The position numbers were made by a program, and so were the translations under genes. Under the pieces are notes generated by a model. It ran no database searches, had not been told where the DNA came from, and saw only the letters and a list, made by a program, of their open reading frames with translations. A stretch of 64,000 bases of DNA from Limnobaculum parvum (GTDB lineage Bacteria > Pseudomonadota > Gammaproteobacteria > Enterobacterales > Enterobacteriaceae). Location of the stretch: the NCBI RefSeq assembly GCF_003096015.2, contig NZ_CP029185.2:2948001-3012000 (forward strand). The letters are read 5' to 3'. Below are positions 17,866 to 27,022 of this stretch, piece after piece. The number at the start of each line of letters is the position of its first letter. The first letter of the stretch is position 1.

Positions 17866-17995
17866 TCACACAAATCACCGTTTCTGTTCACTGGCTGCTA
17901 CGTGGTCGGTGAATGGAATATAAAACCTGCATAAAAAGATGGAATCTGTGTTTCACGAACGCTATAACGCCACCCATCCATAAAATCTAAATGTC

Positions 17996-18027
17996 AAAAG
18001 GGTCCATGATCAACATGAACCCTTTTT
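17996..18027. terminator. bidirectional terminator
   Basis: AAAAGGGTCCATG (17996-18008) pairs with CATGAACCCTTTT (18014-18026) with one mismatch and a five-base loop, and has A-rich and T-rich flanks. It lies between the converging membrane-protein gene and the amidase gene and can serve both strands. Confidence 0.8.
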
Positions 18028-18042
18028 AATCCAGCCGCCGAA

Positions 18043-19590
18043 TCAGTCAACCTTACTCACGGAAGTTGGTGTTCCTACCAACTCAGGCGTTACCGTTGGC
18101 GCCACCCGAACAGCATGATGAACTTCATAGCCATACACTAGGCTAATCAGTTCCGGTTCTGCAAATTCCCGGCCTAAAAACTCCAGCGCGACAGGCTGAG
18201 GCTGCGAGTCTTTTGTCATACCGGCCATAAATGAGATGGCAGGCAGTCCAGAGAACGCACTCAAACTCACGTTTTTACGTCCTTCGGTGTTCTTACCAAT
18301 CGGCATATTCAGTTCGGTAATGGTCGGATAGAGTATCGCGTCGTAACGCACCTTTCCGTTCATCACGCGGTTCAGTTGCACACGAATAAAGCCATCACGC
18401 CCCTGAATGTTTTTCTTATACACCGGGTCGTCATTACGTTTGTCGCTCAACCCAGTATAAAGCGTTAACCATTCTTCAGTCGTTGGCGCATAGCCTTTGC
18501 TTGCCAGCAACGCGTCATAGCTTCTCACATGACCATCTTTATCAGAGGGCCACTCGGTCAAATATTCAGTCAGCCCCTGCTTGATTTCATAACCGGCCAG
18601 GCTTTTAAAACCCTTGAGAATTTGCTCCTGCTCCGGTAGCGCAACAATATCAATCGTCGCGCCAGCCTTACGCATTGCATCTAACGCGTTATCAATCACC
18701 TGATAATACGCCCGATTTTTCTCTGTTCGCTCAGGAAGCATGCCGGAGATTAGCGCAATTCTAGCGCCTTTCAGACCATCTTTTACTGAAGCATCTCTGA
18801 TTTGCTGTTTACGTTCTGGCGTAGACCAAGCTTCAGTAAATTGTAAAACCTGAGCACAGTCCGCTACTTTACGGCACATAGGCCCCACCGTGTCCTGAGT
18901 TTTGGACAGTGGTGCAACGCCGTTCAGATCAGCCAGTGCGCGGCTGGGTCGAATGCCGGTCAGCCCCGCAACCGCCGCAGGAATGCGAATCGAACCGCCG
19001 GTATCGGTTCCCAATCCGACCATCGCAAGGCTGGCTGATACCGCAGACCCCGTTCCACCGGAAGACCCACCGGGACCGTTGGTCAGAATATAAGGATTGC
19101 GCGTTTGCCCACCGGCAGAAGAGAGGCCAAGCATGGCAATAGCAAACTCATCCAGATTGGCTTTGCCTAGAATAATTGCCCCCTGATTAATCAGGTTATC
19201 GACTACCGCAGCATTAGCCGGAGGCTGGCTATTTTTCAATGCAGAAGATCCCAGCGAGGTAGGCATATCTTTGGTATTGATATTATCTTTTACCACCACC
19301 GGAACACAAAACAGCGGCTGATGCTTATCTGCCTGCTTGTCCTTCTGTCGAGCCAAAGCAAGCGCCTCGGAATTAACAGTGATAATACTGTTAATTTTGG
19401 GGCCATTTTTATCAAAGGCATGAATACGATCCAAATAGCCCTGCACCACTGCTTCACAGGTGATTTGTTGACTATTTAACGCTTGTTGTAGCTGTTCAAT
19501 CGTGGCTTCAGACCAGTTGAATGCCGCCGCGTTGGCTGAAAAAAGCGTCATCGCAGCCGCGCCAATCATTGTTAGCGAGAATTTATTCAT
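18043..19590 (-). CDS. exported amidase-signature family hydrolase
   Basis: A 515-residue amidase-signature enzyme that hydrolyses C-N amide bonds by a Ser-cisSer-Lys triad. The triad is visible: Lys101 (VVVKDNI), cis-Ser176 (GPGGSSGGT) and nucleophile Ser200 (GTDTGGSIRIPA). The 24-residue spacing between the serines equals the family norm. An N-terminal signal peptide (about 1-22, ending NAAA) predicts export to the periplasm. I choose the ATG at 19590; a GTG at 19602 would add four residues. It lies 216 bases after the Dcu-family permease on the same strand. Substrate unknown; an extracytoplasmic amide feeding the adjacent M20 hydrolase and transporter is an inference. Confidence 0.88.
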   Translation of the reverse strand: MNKFSLTMIGAAAMTLFSANAAAFNWSEATIEQLQQALNSQQITCEAVVQGYLDRIHAFDKNGPKINSIITVNSEALALARQKDKQADKHQPLFCVPVVVKDNINTKDMPTSLGSSALKNSQPPANAAVVDNLINQGAIILGKANLDEFAIAMLGLSSAGGQTRNPYILTNGPGGSSGGTGSAVSASLAMVGLGTDTGGSIRIPAAVAGLTGIRPSRALADLNGVAPLSKTQDTVGPMCRKVADCAQVLQFTEAWSTPERKQQIRDASVKDGLKGARIALISGMLPERTEKNRAYYQVIDNALDAMRKAGATIDIVALPEQEQILKGFKSLAGYEIKQGLTEYLTEWPSDKDGHVRSYDALLASKGYAPTTEEWLTLYTGLSDKRNDDPVYKKNIQGRDGFIRVQLNRVMNGKVRYDAILYPTITELNMPIGKNTEGRKNVSLSAFSGLPAISFMAGMTKDSQPQPVALEFLGREFAEPELISLVYGYEVHHAVRVAPTVTPELVGTPTSVSKVD

Positions 19591-19806
19591 TTTATTATCC
19601 ACTCAAATAGGCGGTAAAAATCCGTGATATCAGTAAAGTGGGCTGACAACATCCGAGAATGGAGAACATCGCCCTACCGGCCGAATACAATATCGATATA
19701 CACACATTGTATTTACGGCCGGGATACTCACTGAAATAAAGATTGAATTGAAATAGGAACTGAAATAGCGCCCTACAAAACTGTCAGCACCACTCACAGG
19801 CTTCCA

Positions 19807-21150
19807 TTACAACACCATTTCCCACATCAACATTCCCACCAAAACGGAAACCAACATCGAGAGCACACCCGGTAGCCAGAATCGGTATTTATGTGTTGAT
19901 CCGGTTGGATCAATTTCTTCCGCAAACAGCAACGTGGGCTGAGCTGGAATAAAGTAGTTAACGTTAACCGCCTGAATCATTGCCGCCATAAAGCCCGGAG
20001 GAACGCCCAGCCCAAGCGCCAATGGATAGATGATGGATATAATCGCCGTTTGAGACATCACGAAAGTTGCTACGACCCCACAGATAATCACAATAAACCA
20101 CGGGGCAATAGAAATCAGGCTACCCACGCTCTGCTCAAGCACAATCGCGTTTTCGGGCGACTGGAAGATCGTCGCCCCTAACCACCCCGGCCCAAGCACC
20201 GCAATGGCTGCACCAACCGCAGCGGTAAAGATTTTAGTCTTGTAAATAACCGCGGGTGACATTTTGGTCAGGAAAATAATCGCGGCGGCAGCCAAGAACA
20301 TAAAAATCTGCACCGTCGAAGTGGCGGGCATAAATACGTCTTTGCCGTTAACCACGTTTGGAGTAGTGAGCATATGCAGCAAAGATTCATTGGTACCAAA
20401 TATCAGAATCAGCGCAACGCTAACCAGAAACGCCAGCACAGACAGCTTTTGCTGACGGGTGAATACCGGTTCTACGACCTCGGCCGATTCATTATGAATC
20501 GTATCAAGTGGGATCAGCCCCTCAGCCAGACGCTTCTGATATTCAGGATCTTTATCCAGTGGCTTACCGCGGAAGGACATAAATACGCTTAACGCCAGCG
20601 TTGAAATCAGCGCCGCGGGCAGCACAATCATCAAATACTGACCGAAGGTATAACCGGCATAGCCGTTCAAAAAACCAAATGCCACAATCGCTGATGAAGC
20701 GGCAGGAGAACAAACCAACGCCATATTGGCCGTCGTCACACAAGCCACCAGAGGACGCTCGGGCCGAATGCCCGCTCGCAGGGCAGTACGCGCAATAATC
20801 GGCTCCAGAGAGAGCGTTATGTTTGCCGTACCGATACCAAAAACAAAACCGAAGATAATCAGTGGAGAGACAAAGGTAATTGCCGAAGGTTTTTTCTCAA
20901 TCAGTTTACCGGCATGGTGCACCAGATAATCTAGACCGCCACTGGCTTCTAATAAACCACCGGCGATACCGATAGCCAGAATAATCATTACCGGTACCAC
21001 AGGCGCTTTGCCAATCGGTACCTGAAAGACAAATATCATGATAAACAGGCCCAGTATGGAGAGTATCCCCACCCCAAGCGCCCCGCCAATCTTAAGGCCG
21101 TAGATCACCAGCACGGCCATGACCAGAACTTCCAATATCAGCATTAGCAT
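19807..21150 (-). CDS. DcuA/DcuB-family anion transporter
   Basis: A 447-residue inner-membrane permease with 10-12 hydrophobic segments, of the anaerobic C4-dicarboxylate (Dcu) family. Recognisable segments are GGLDYLVHHAGKLI near residue 70, a GIGTANITLSLEPIIA stretch near 105, and a C-terminal IPAQPTLLFAEEIDPTGS that corresponds to the LPTYPTLVAA.DxTG region of DcuA. The start ATG (21148-21150) overlaps the stop of the preceding amidohydrolase (TAATG), so the two are translationally coupled. Its cargo may be the acyl/amide substrate or the dicarboxylate product of the hydrolase. The family has been studied only for C4-dicarboxylates, so this pairing is unusual. Confidence 0.85.
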   Translation of the reverse strand: MLMLILEVLVMAVLVIYGLKIGGALGVGILSILGLFIMIFVFQVPIGKAPVVPVMIILAIGIAGGLLEASGGLDYLVHHAGKLIEKKPSAITFVSPLIIFGFVFGIGTANITLSLEPIIARTALRAGIRPERPLVACVTTANMALVCSPAASSAIVAFGFLNGYAGYTFGQYLMIVLPAALISTLALSVFMSFRGKPLDKDPEYQKRLAEGLIPLDTIHNESAEVVEPVFTRQQKLSVLAFLVSVALILIFGTNESLLHMLTTPNVVNGKDVFMPATSTVQIFMFLAAAAIIFLTKMSPAVIYKTKIFTAAVGAAIAVLGPGWLGATIFQSPENAIVLEQSVGSLISIAPWFIVIICGVVATFVMSQTAIISIIYPLALGLGVPPGFMAAMIQAVNVNYFIPAQPTLLFAEEIDPTGSTHKYRFWLPGVLSMLVSVLVGMLMWEMVL

Positions 21151-22313
21151 TATTCTTCCCTCAAATAACGTTCTGTCAGCGCCGTCCAATAAGCACCGCC
21201 GCGTAAGATCAGATCATCGTTAAAGTCATAATCCGGCTGATGGCAGTTTGGCGTGTTGCCATTATTCAGCAGTGCATAAGCACCCGGACACGCTTCCAGC
21301 ATGTAGGCAAAATCTTCACTGTTCATATAGGGCTGGAAGGATTTAGGGCAATCCTCTTCAGACAGCACGCTGATAGCCACTTCACGAGCCAGATTAGCGG
21401 CAAAGGCATCGTTAACCACCGCCGGTGCAATAGACTGAACGACTACCTCCGCTTTGGCTCCCATACCGCTACAAACATGCGTTGCGATACGTTCAATGTT
21501 TTCAAGCATCATATTTCTGACCGCATTGTCCATGCTGCGAACGCTAAGTAACATTTGAGCGGTTTCAGGAATAATGTTGTAGGAACCTTCCCGACCCGCC
21601 AAAAACGAAGCCACGGTAACCACCGCGCGGTCTTTCGGTGCGGTATTACGGGAAACGATACTCTGAAGAGCCAGAACCACGTTGGAACCCACCACTACCG
21701 GGTCAATCGTATTTTGAGGTTCCGCACCGTGGCCGCCACGTCCTTTAATATTGATGGTGACGCGATCGGACGAAGAAAGCATGGCGCCGGGCTGTACGTA
21801 GAACAATTTATTATTTTCTGCATTTGGCATGCTGTGCAGAGCAAAAACATAATCACATGGGAAACGCTCAAAGAGACCGTCGTTGATCATGGCCGGAGCA
21901 CCGCCCTGTCCCTCTTCTGCCGGTTGAAAAATCACATTCAGCGTACCGCTAAAATTTTTACGTTCTGCCAATAAGCGAGCGCCTGCCAGCAGCATGGTGG
22001 TATTGCCATCATGACCGCAGGAGTGGCTGGCACCAGAAATAGTACTTGAGTAAGGCAGTCCGGTCGCTTCCTGCATAGGAAGCGCATCCATGTCCGCACG
22101 TAACCCGATCGTTTTGCTGCCTAAACCGCATTTCAGTTGACCAACAACGCCGGTTTTACCGATCCCTCGATGAACCTCATAGCCCCATTGAGTTAAATAA
22201 TCAGCAACAATATCGCTGGTACGTTGGGTATCAAAACCGATTTCCGGATGAGAATGCAGGTCATGACGAATTCTTTTTAAATCATCAAACCAGTCTTTCA
22301 ATTCCTGATACAT
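21150..22313 (-). CDS. M20D-family amidohydrolase (HipO/AbgB-like)
   Basis: A cytoplasmic metal-dependent amidohydrolase of about 387 residues, related to hippurate, N-acyl-amino-acid and aminobenzoyl-glutamate hydrolases. Metal-site residues are visible: Cys99 and His101 (SHSCGHDGN), Glu133/Glu134 (PAEEGQGGA) and His160 (ALHSMPN), with a C-terminal His in NTPNCHQPD. GLRADMDALPMQE is also typical. I choose the ATG at 22313, preceded by AAGGGGA; a TTG at 22331 would add six residues. It is the first gene of a unit with the Dcu-family transporter and probably the amidase. The divergent regulator resembles AbgR, supporting an N-acyl amino acid or aryl-glutamate type substrate. Confidence 0.9.
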   Translation of the reverse strand: MYQELKDWFDDLKRIRHDLHSHPEIGFDTQRTSDIVADYLTQWGYEVHRGIGKTGVVGQLKCGLGSKTIGLRADMDALPMQEATGLPYSSTISGASHSCGHDGNTTMLLAGARLLAERKNFSGTLNVIFQPAEEGQGGAPAMINDGLFERFPCDYVFALHSMPNAENNKLFYVQPGAMLSSSDRVTINIKGRGGHGAEPQNTIDPVVVGSNVVLALQSIVSRNTAPKDRAVVTVASFLAGREGSYNIIPETAQMLLSVRSMDNAVRNMMLENIERIATHVCSGMGAKAEVVVQSIAPAVVNDAFAANLAREVAISVLSEEDCPKSFQPYMNSEDFAYMLEACPGAYALLNNGNTPNCHQPDYDFNDDLILRGGAYWTALTERYLREE

Positions 22314-22785
22314 AGACTTCCCCTTGTTCAAAAAATAGGATGTGTTATTTCCAATAGCAGTGAATATTTATTTTTCTGTTTGTACTGGAAGCCAATTCTA
22401 TTTTTTGTTTACCTCCCATATAAGATGATTTTTTCTTTTTGGAGATAACTTTTAGGTATAGGGTGCAGAAAAATATATTGGGTTTTAAACGCCAAGAAAT
22501 GAATATATCAAATTGATTTAAATATAAAATTTAATTAAAAAACAAATAACCCTATGTGAGATAACTCACAATTCTTCAGTTTTAAATAATCATTTATGTG
22601 ATATGCATACTGAATAAAGTAACGATCTTGATACTAATATGTTATCGCCTTATTTTATTTATTCGGGAAACGACACTATTACCCTTAACATTACTGATAT
22701 TTTACTTTCTGAAGCTATTTTGGTGTGTTTCCAATACGGATAAAAAGACCTATATTAGGCGGGAATCAATAAAGGGAAATGTCTC
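22314..22785. promoter_or_regulatory. divergent control region, amidohydrolase operon / LysR gene
   Basis: About 470 AT-rich bases between the amidohydrolase operon (minus) and the LysR-type regulator (plus). It contains a textbook CRP site at 22555-22570. No coding sequence is convincing. LysR-type T-N11-A sites are too degenerate to assign by eye in such AT-rich DNA. Confidence 0.6.
22555..22570. promoter_or_regulatory. predicted CRP binding site
   Basis: TGTGAGATAACTCACA at 22555-22570 contains both perfect CRP half-sites, TGTGA and TCACA, with the six-base spacer. It is 215 bases upstream of the LysR gene and about 240 upstream of the amidohydrolase start. It predicts cAMP-CRP activation of this catabolic locus. 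Confidence 0.75.
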
Positions 22786-23709
22786 ATGTCAGTGAAAATG
22801 AATCACCTTAAGGCATTCAAAGAAGTGGCCGAACGAGGCAGTATTCGATCCGCCAGCCGCTCAATGGGAATATCTCAACCTGCACTGACCCGAAACATTA
22901 AAGATCTTGAAAATCAAATGGGCGTGTCGCTGATTGAACGCAATTCTAACGGCATCACACTGACGGTATACGGCGAATACTTCCTCAATCATGCCAAACT
23001 TATCCTGAAAGAGCTGGAGCTGGCGCAAGACGGCATTCGGCAGCAGCTAGAAAAGTTTAACGGCTCGGTTAGCATCGGCATGGGTGGCAGCGTCGCCCTG
23101 AGCATTTTGCCTGAGGTCGCAGCCTGGTTTAGAAAAGACTATCCCGAAGCCAAGATGTACATCTACGAAGAACAGGTAGATGCACTGCTGAATAGCCTAA
23201 GAAATGGGGAGCTGGATTTTTGCATCAATACCGCCAATCCAGAAATGCATAACGGCGAGTTTGATTTTGAAGCGCTGTTTACCCTCGATTACGCTATCTT
23301 TGTCCGACAGGATCACCCGCTGGCCGGCGTGGCTTCCCTTAATGAACTCAAAGATCAAAGTTGGATCCTACCGATCACGCGTTCAGGGTATCACCAGAAA
23401 GTGCTGGATATGCTGACAGAGAATGGGCTGAATCCGGAAGTTTCATTCTATATTAACAACGTTTCCGGTGCGGTTGAGTTACTGAAAAAAACCGACTGTT
23501 TCAGTATTCTTTCTCACGATCTCAACCAATCCGACAGGAACGATCACGGCATTGTGCCCCTTAATATTGATTTGAGTCTCCCACCTGCAACTTACTATAT
23601 TGTTTGCCGAAAAAGCAGCCCGCTGCTGCCGCTGGCACAAAAGCTTATCCATTTTTTCAGGTTGGAATGCAATGCCAGAACCAGAAAAAGAGCCTCAGTG
23701 CGCCAGTAA
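22786..23709 (+). CDS. LysR-family regulator, AbgR-like
   Basis: A 307-residue LysR-type regulator with the N-terminal winged helix-turn-helix (about 1-62; SIRSASRSMGISQPALTRNI) and a substrate-binding-like effector domain (about 92-300). The sequence pattern through residues 20-150 (for example GELDFCIN, and INIGMG-like VSIGMGGS) is close to E. coli AbgR, which controls aminobenzoyl-glutamate use. It is divergent from the amidohydrolase-permease operon, the usual LysR arrangement. AAAGGG lies before the start. It ends 2 bases from a convergent gene. Confidence 0.88.
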   Translation: MSVKMNHLKAFKEVAERGSIRSASRSMGISQPALTRNIKDLENQMGVSLIERNSNGITLTVYGEYFLNHAKLILKELELAQDGIRQQLEKFNGSVSIGMGGSVALSILPEVAAWFRKDYPEAKMYIYEEQVDALLNSLRNGELDFCINTANPEMHNGEFDFEALFTLDYAIFVRQDHPLAGVASLNELKDQSWILPITRSGYHQKVLDMLTENGLNPEVSFYINNVSGAVELLKKTDCFSILSHDLNQSDRNDHGIVPLNIDLSLPPATYYIVCRKSSPLLPLAQKLIHFFRLECNARTRKRASVRQ

Positions 23710-23711
23710 AT

Positions 23712-24050
23712 TTACATGCATCCGGCACAGCTACCACAGCGCCAGTCCTGTGGGTTAACCGCCTGATAGAAAAAGCGAATATGCGTTTCATCAATAGGTA
23801 GGCCGTTATCCACTAAACAGTCTGCCAGCCAGTCGATATTTTCTAGGATCCAGTCATCCTCATCCCGCCCCTCGGCAAACATATCGTTTTCCGGGTCGAT
23901 AATGTAATAGATGCCGTAGGTTCCCATGTCTTTATCCCTTCGGTTTTCCGGCAGAATAAAGGGTCGGTCAAAATACGTGATGTGCCACTCGCCGTGACAC
24001 AATAGATTACCGGATCGGCCCCAACGGGCGATAAATGGATTTGTATTCAT
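23712..24050 (-). CDS. hypothetical protein with Cys-rich tail (112 aa)
   Basis: A small acidic, Trp- and Asp-rich cytoplasmic protein that ends in a compact Cys cluster (WRCGSCAGCM), which could bind a metal or be redox active. I choose the ATG at 24050; a TTG at 24119 would add a hydrophobic stretch with no convincing ribosome site. No family is recognised. It converges with the LysR gene, separated by 2 bases. Real but of unknown function. Confidence 0.6.
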   Translation of the reverse strand: MNTNPFIARWGRSGNLLCHGEWHITYFDRPFILPENRRDKDMGTYGIYYIIDPENDMFAEGRDEDDWILENIDWLADCLVDNGLPIDETHIRFFYQAVNPQDWRCGSCAGCM

Positions 24051-24421
24051 TGCATGGTGAATTTGAAATAGATAAGCCAGAAAGTAGCCAAGCCCGTAAG
24101 ATACACTATTATGACTCAACTAAAGACCAACAAGATAGAGACATTTACCTAAACCCGTTTATCTTAGTGACGTTCTCTCATCTTGCTTGTATGAACGGTT
24201 ACAACATGACTACCACTCTATTACTCCTTTTCAGTTTCGCCGATCCGTATGCAGGCCCCTGACATACTGATTACTCGTCAATTTAATGTCTCCTTTCTTG
24301 TTCATGCAAGTTGCAGGGAGCCATTAAACCTAACCCAATAGTATGGTAATGTGCTTTCTCAGGCGCTCGCATCAATGTTACTGACGTCCTTCAAAAGGAA
24401 TACTATTTAAGGAGAGGTTTA
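24051..24421. other. intergenic region upstream of the TerD-domain gene
   Basis: About 370 bases with no supported gene. The last part carries the ribosome site (AAGGAGAGG at 24410-24418) of the TerD-domain gene and presumably its promoter. Confidence 0.4.
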
Positions 24422-25660
24422 ATGCTTCAATCGTTAAAACCCGGTGAGAATACCTCACTTTCTCAGGCCAAAGGGCAAGTACGAGTATCCCATTCTGTTG
24501 GTACCAATCTTGATATTAATCTGACTGCTTTTTTAGTCACTGATTCTGGAAAAACCATTAATGATAATGACATGGTTTTCTTCAATGCTCCGCATCATGC
24601 TTCCGGCGCAGCCTCGTTCATCCCACCCGTGACCCAAGGCTCTACCGTAAGTCACAGCATTGATTTTGATCTTTCACGCCTTCCGGCAAATATCACCAAA
24701 ATTGCCATTACGCTGACGCAGGATGGTAGTGCTGGCGGCTTCTCCACCGTCAATGATTTACGAGCTCAGGTGTTAACGGCTGGCAATACGCTGGAATTAA
24801 CTCCCGGAGTGTTCTCGCAAGAAACCGGTATTATTGTGCTGGAACTGTATGTACGGAATGACCAGAACAAGGCCCGAGCCGTATGGCAGGGGTTTGCATC
24901 CGGGCTTGCGGGATTGTGCAATCTTTACGGTATCGAAGTAGAAGAATCTGCACCAGTGGCTGCCGCAGCGCCCGCTCCGGTAAATATGAAAAAAACCTTG
25001 GTCACCCTAACGAAGCCAGACAGCAGTCATAAAATTTCGCTGCTTAAAGGGGATTCGGCTCCCAAAAGTATCCGAGTTAGCGCAACCTGGATTGATAATG
25101 GTGATGGCATAGATAACGACGATTTGGATCTCAGAGTGGGTATTCTCCGTCCTGATGGTCAGATGTCTATTATTCAGGCTCCCGACAAGAGCGGTGCGTT
25201 TAATGCCGATCCTTTTGTGTTTCATACCGGCGATGTGGTAACCGCAAGTGTTTCTGCTCCAGGCTGTGAGACCGTTGAAATTAACCCGGCAATCTCTCGC
25301 TTAATGGGTGGAAAAGTTGCCCTAGTTTGCAGCGTGTATTCAGCCATAAGCAATGGTATTGTCGCCATTGCCTCGCTCAAACCCACCATGCGTATGGAAT
25401 ACGGCGATCAAATCGTTGACTGTGCCTTTGAATTTAAGAAAGGTTTCTTCAATAGCATGGTTTATACCTATGTGATTGGTATTATTGAAATTGATCAGGA
25501 TAATATTACTCTGAGACCTTCTGGTATAACCTCCAAAGCGGGCAGCGAATCCACACCATGGCTTACCCGTACAGGTGATGAGATCTCGCTAACGATGGAT
25601 GGCCCTTATGTGTTTAAAGGAAAAAAAATTTCCCGTAGTGGTAGTAAACGCTACATATAA
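24422..25660 (+). CDS. tandem TerD-domain protein (TerA-like)
   Basis: A 412-residue cytoplasmic protein of the tellurium-resistance/stress TerD superfamily. The first TerD-type domain spans about 1-175, with a strand pattern around NLDINLTAFLV, NDNDMVFFNAP and QETGIIVLELYVR. An Ala/Pro linker (PVAAAAPAPV, near 178-187) leads to a second, more divergent TerD-like domain (about 190-410; DNDDLDLRVGILRPDGQM). This layout resembles TerA. Acidic loops such as NDND and DNDDLD are of the kind that bind calcium in TerD proteins. No other ter gene (terB, C, E, Z) is in the window, so it is an isolated member. Strong ribosome site AAGGAGAGG. Confidence 0.85.
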   Translation: MLQSLKPGENTSLSQAKGQVRVSHSVGTNLDINLTAFLVTDSGKTINDNDMVFFNAPHHASGAASFIPPVTQGSTVSHSIDFDLSRLPANITKIAITLTQDGSAGGFSTVNDLRAQVLTAGNTLELTPGVFSQETGIIVLELYVRNDQNKARAVWQGFASGLAGLCNLYGIEVEESAPVAAAAPAPVNMKKTLVTLTKPDSSHKISLLKGDSAPKSIRVSATWIDNGDGIDNDDLDLRVGILRPDGQMSIIQAPDKSGAFNADPFVFHTGDVVTASVSAPGCETVEINPAISRLMGGKVALVCSVYSAISNGIVAIASLKPTMRMEYGDQIVDCAFEFKKGFFNSMVYTYVIGIIEIDQDNITLRPSGITSKAGSESTPWLTRTGDEISLTMDGPYVFKGKKISRSGSKRYI

Positions 25661-25696
25661 CCGATTTCAGTGAAATGACGGTATAGAAGACACAAG

Positions 25697-25729
25697 AAAA
25701 AACCCCGTAGAGGTCAAACTCCACGGGGT
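25697..25729 (-). terminator. terminator of the P450 gene
   Basis: ACCCCGTaGAG (25702-25712) pairs with CTCcACGGGGT (25719-25729), a GC-rich stem with one mismatch. On the minus strand it is followed by TTTTTTCTTG, so it terminates the P450 gene ending at 25757. Confidence 0.8.
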
Positions 25730-25756
25730 AATTGGTGATGGCGTGCTACCGTTTCA

Positions 25757-27022
25757 TTAAACCGAGCGTGGTGTAACGCTAACCGGTTGCCCGCCCTGAT
25801 TTACCATCTGCGACTTCCAGTAAAAACGAGGCGGTAAATCAGAGGTAAGGGCAAATGAAGCCTGCTTCAGGAAAGTATGAACAAATCCGGCCAATTCCAC
25901 TAAAGCAAACTGTTTACCGCCGCATACGCGCTGCCCGTGGCTAAAAGAGATACCAATGCCGCTCTCTTTATCATTCAGGGGAGAATAAGTGTCATCTCGA
26001 AGATTAAGCTCACCCGGATTCTGATATACATTTTGGTTACGCATAATACCAATAAACGAAATGATGATATTTTGCCGTTCACTAATGATGTCGTTACCAA
26101 TCTTATCGTTGCCTAGCGACTGACGAATAATGATAGGTATTGGTGGATACAGGCGTAACGCCTCGGAAATAAAGGTCATTAGCCTTGGCATTTGACTAAG
26201 ATCTTCTCCGCAAATCGGATGAGGATGATTTATCACTTCCTGATAAAGCATTTCTTGCTGCTCAGGGTGGCTTGCCAGCAAATAGCAAACCCAACTCATG
26301 GTTGCCGCCGTCGATTCTGAGCCAGCCGCTAAAAATGCCATCAGTTCCTCTTCCAATACCACCTGACTGTCCGGTTCTGATTCCACACTAAGGATACGTT
26401 CCAATAGCGCGTTTCTACGCTCAGGATCCCTAAATATTTTCAGGTCCGCATTAACCTGCCGACGTAATGCCCGTAGCTTAACCAGTCTTCTTCGATGTTG
26501 GATATTCAGCGAACCCGCCGGTATAAAAGAGAATTCGGAGCTGAACTCCATCAGTTCCGCAATATTCTCAATATTGATGCCTGACTCTTCCAGCGAAATC
26601 GGAAAGAAATTCTCAATAAATACGGCCATAGCCATCTTACGGAACACGCTGTCATCAAGCGTAGCCTGACCCGCGCTGCTGGCTTCAATAAACTGTGCCA
26701 CTCCCCATTGTGCATGACGGATGGAGAGTTCGACCGTTTGGTGGTCGTCAAAACAATTTAAAAACGGTTGGGTTAAGTTTTTATGTCGTTTCCAGACCTG
26801 ACCATTTTCAAAAAAACGCGATGAGCCCAAGGCCTGTTTAAACCAGGTCATGTTCTTTTCATAGTTATCATAGTTACGGCGTAAAACATACTCAGCATCT
26901 TCCCTATTCTGGATGATCAATGTGGGCACACCATTGAGCTCAAGCGAAACGTTCTCGCCATTCTGTTCATCCGCTAACGAGTATAAATAATGACAAATAT
27001 CCGTACTTAAGTGATGCATCAT
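25757..27022 (-). CDS. cytochrome P450
   Basis: A soluble 421-residue cytochrome P450 (haem-thiolate mono-oxygenase). The three diagnostic motifs are present: the haem loop FSHGQRVCGGKQ with Cys367 as axial ligand, the K-helix ExxR at Glu287-Arg290 (EALR), and the I-helix AAGSEST at 232-238 near the oxygen site. No membrane anchor is seen, and no ferredoxin or reductase gene lies next to it, so electrons must come from elsewhere. P450s are scarce in Enterobacterales, and the gene is bordered by a very AT-rich 722-base spacer, so acquisition by transfer is likely. Substrate unknown. Confidence 0.93.
   Translation of the reverse strand: MMHHLSTDICHYLYSLADEQNGENVSLELNGVPTLIIQNREDAEYVLRRNYDNYEKNMTWFKQALGSSRFFENGQVWKRHKNLTQPFLNCFDDHQTVELSIRHAQWGVAQFIEASSAGQATLDDSVFRKMAMAVFIENFFPISLEESGINIENIAELMEFSSEFSFIPAGSLNIQHRRRLVKLRALRRQVNADLKIFRDPERRNALLERILSVESEPDSQVVLEEELMAFLAAGSESTAATMSWVCYLLASHPEQQEMLYQEVINHPHPICGEDLSQMPRLMTFISEALRLYPPIPIIIRQSLGNDKIGNDIISERQNIIISFIGIMRNQNVYQNPGELNLRDDTYSPLNDKESGIGISFSHGQRVCGGKQFALVELAGFVHTFLKQASFALTSDLPPRFYWKSQMVNQGGQPVSVTPRSV

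Noticed and set aside
24035..24262. 75-codon plus-strand frame overlapping the start of the Cys-tailed gene
   Set aside because: Overlaps a better-supported gene on the other strand and reads through promoter-like sequence.
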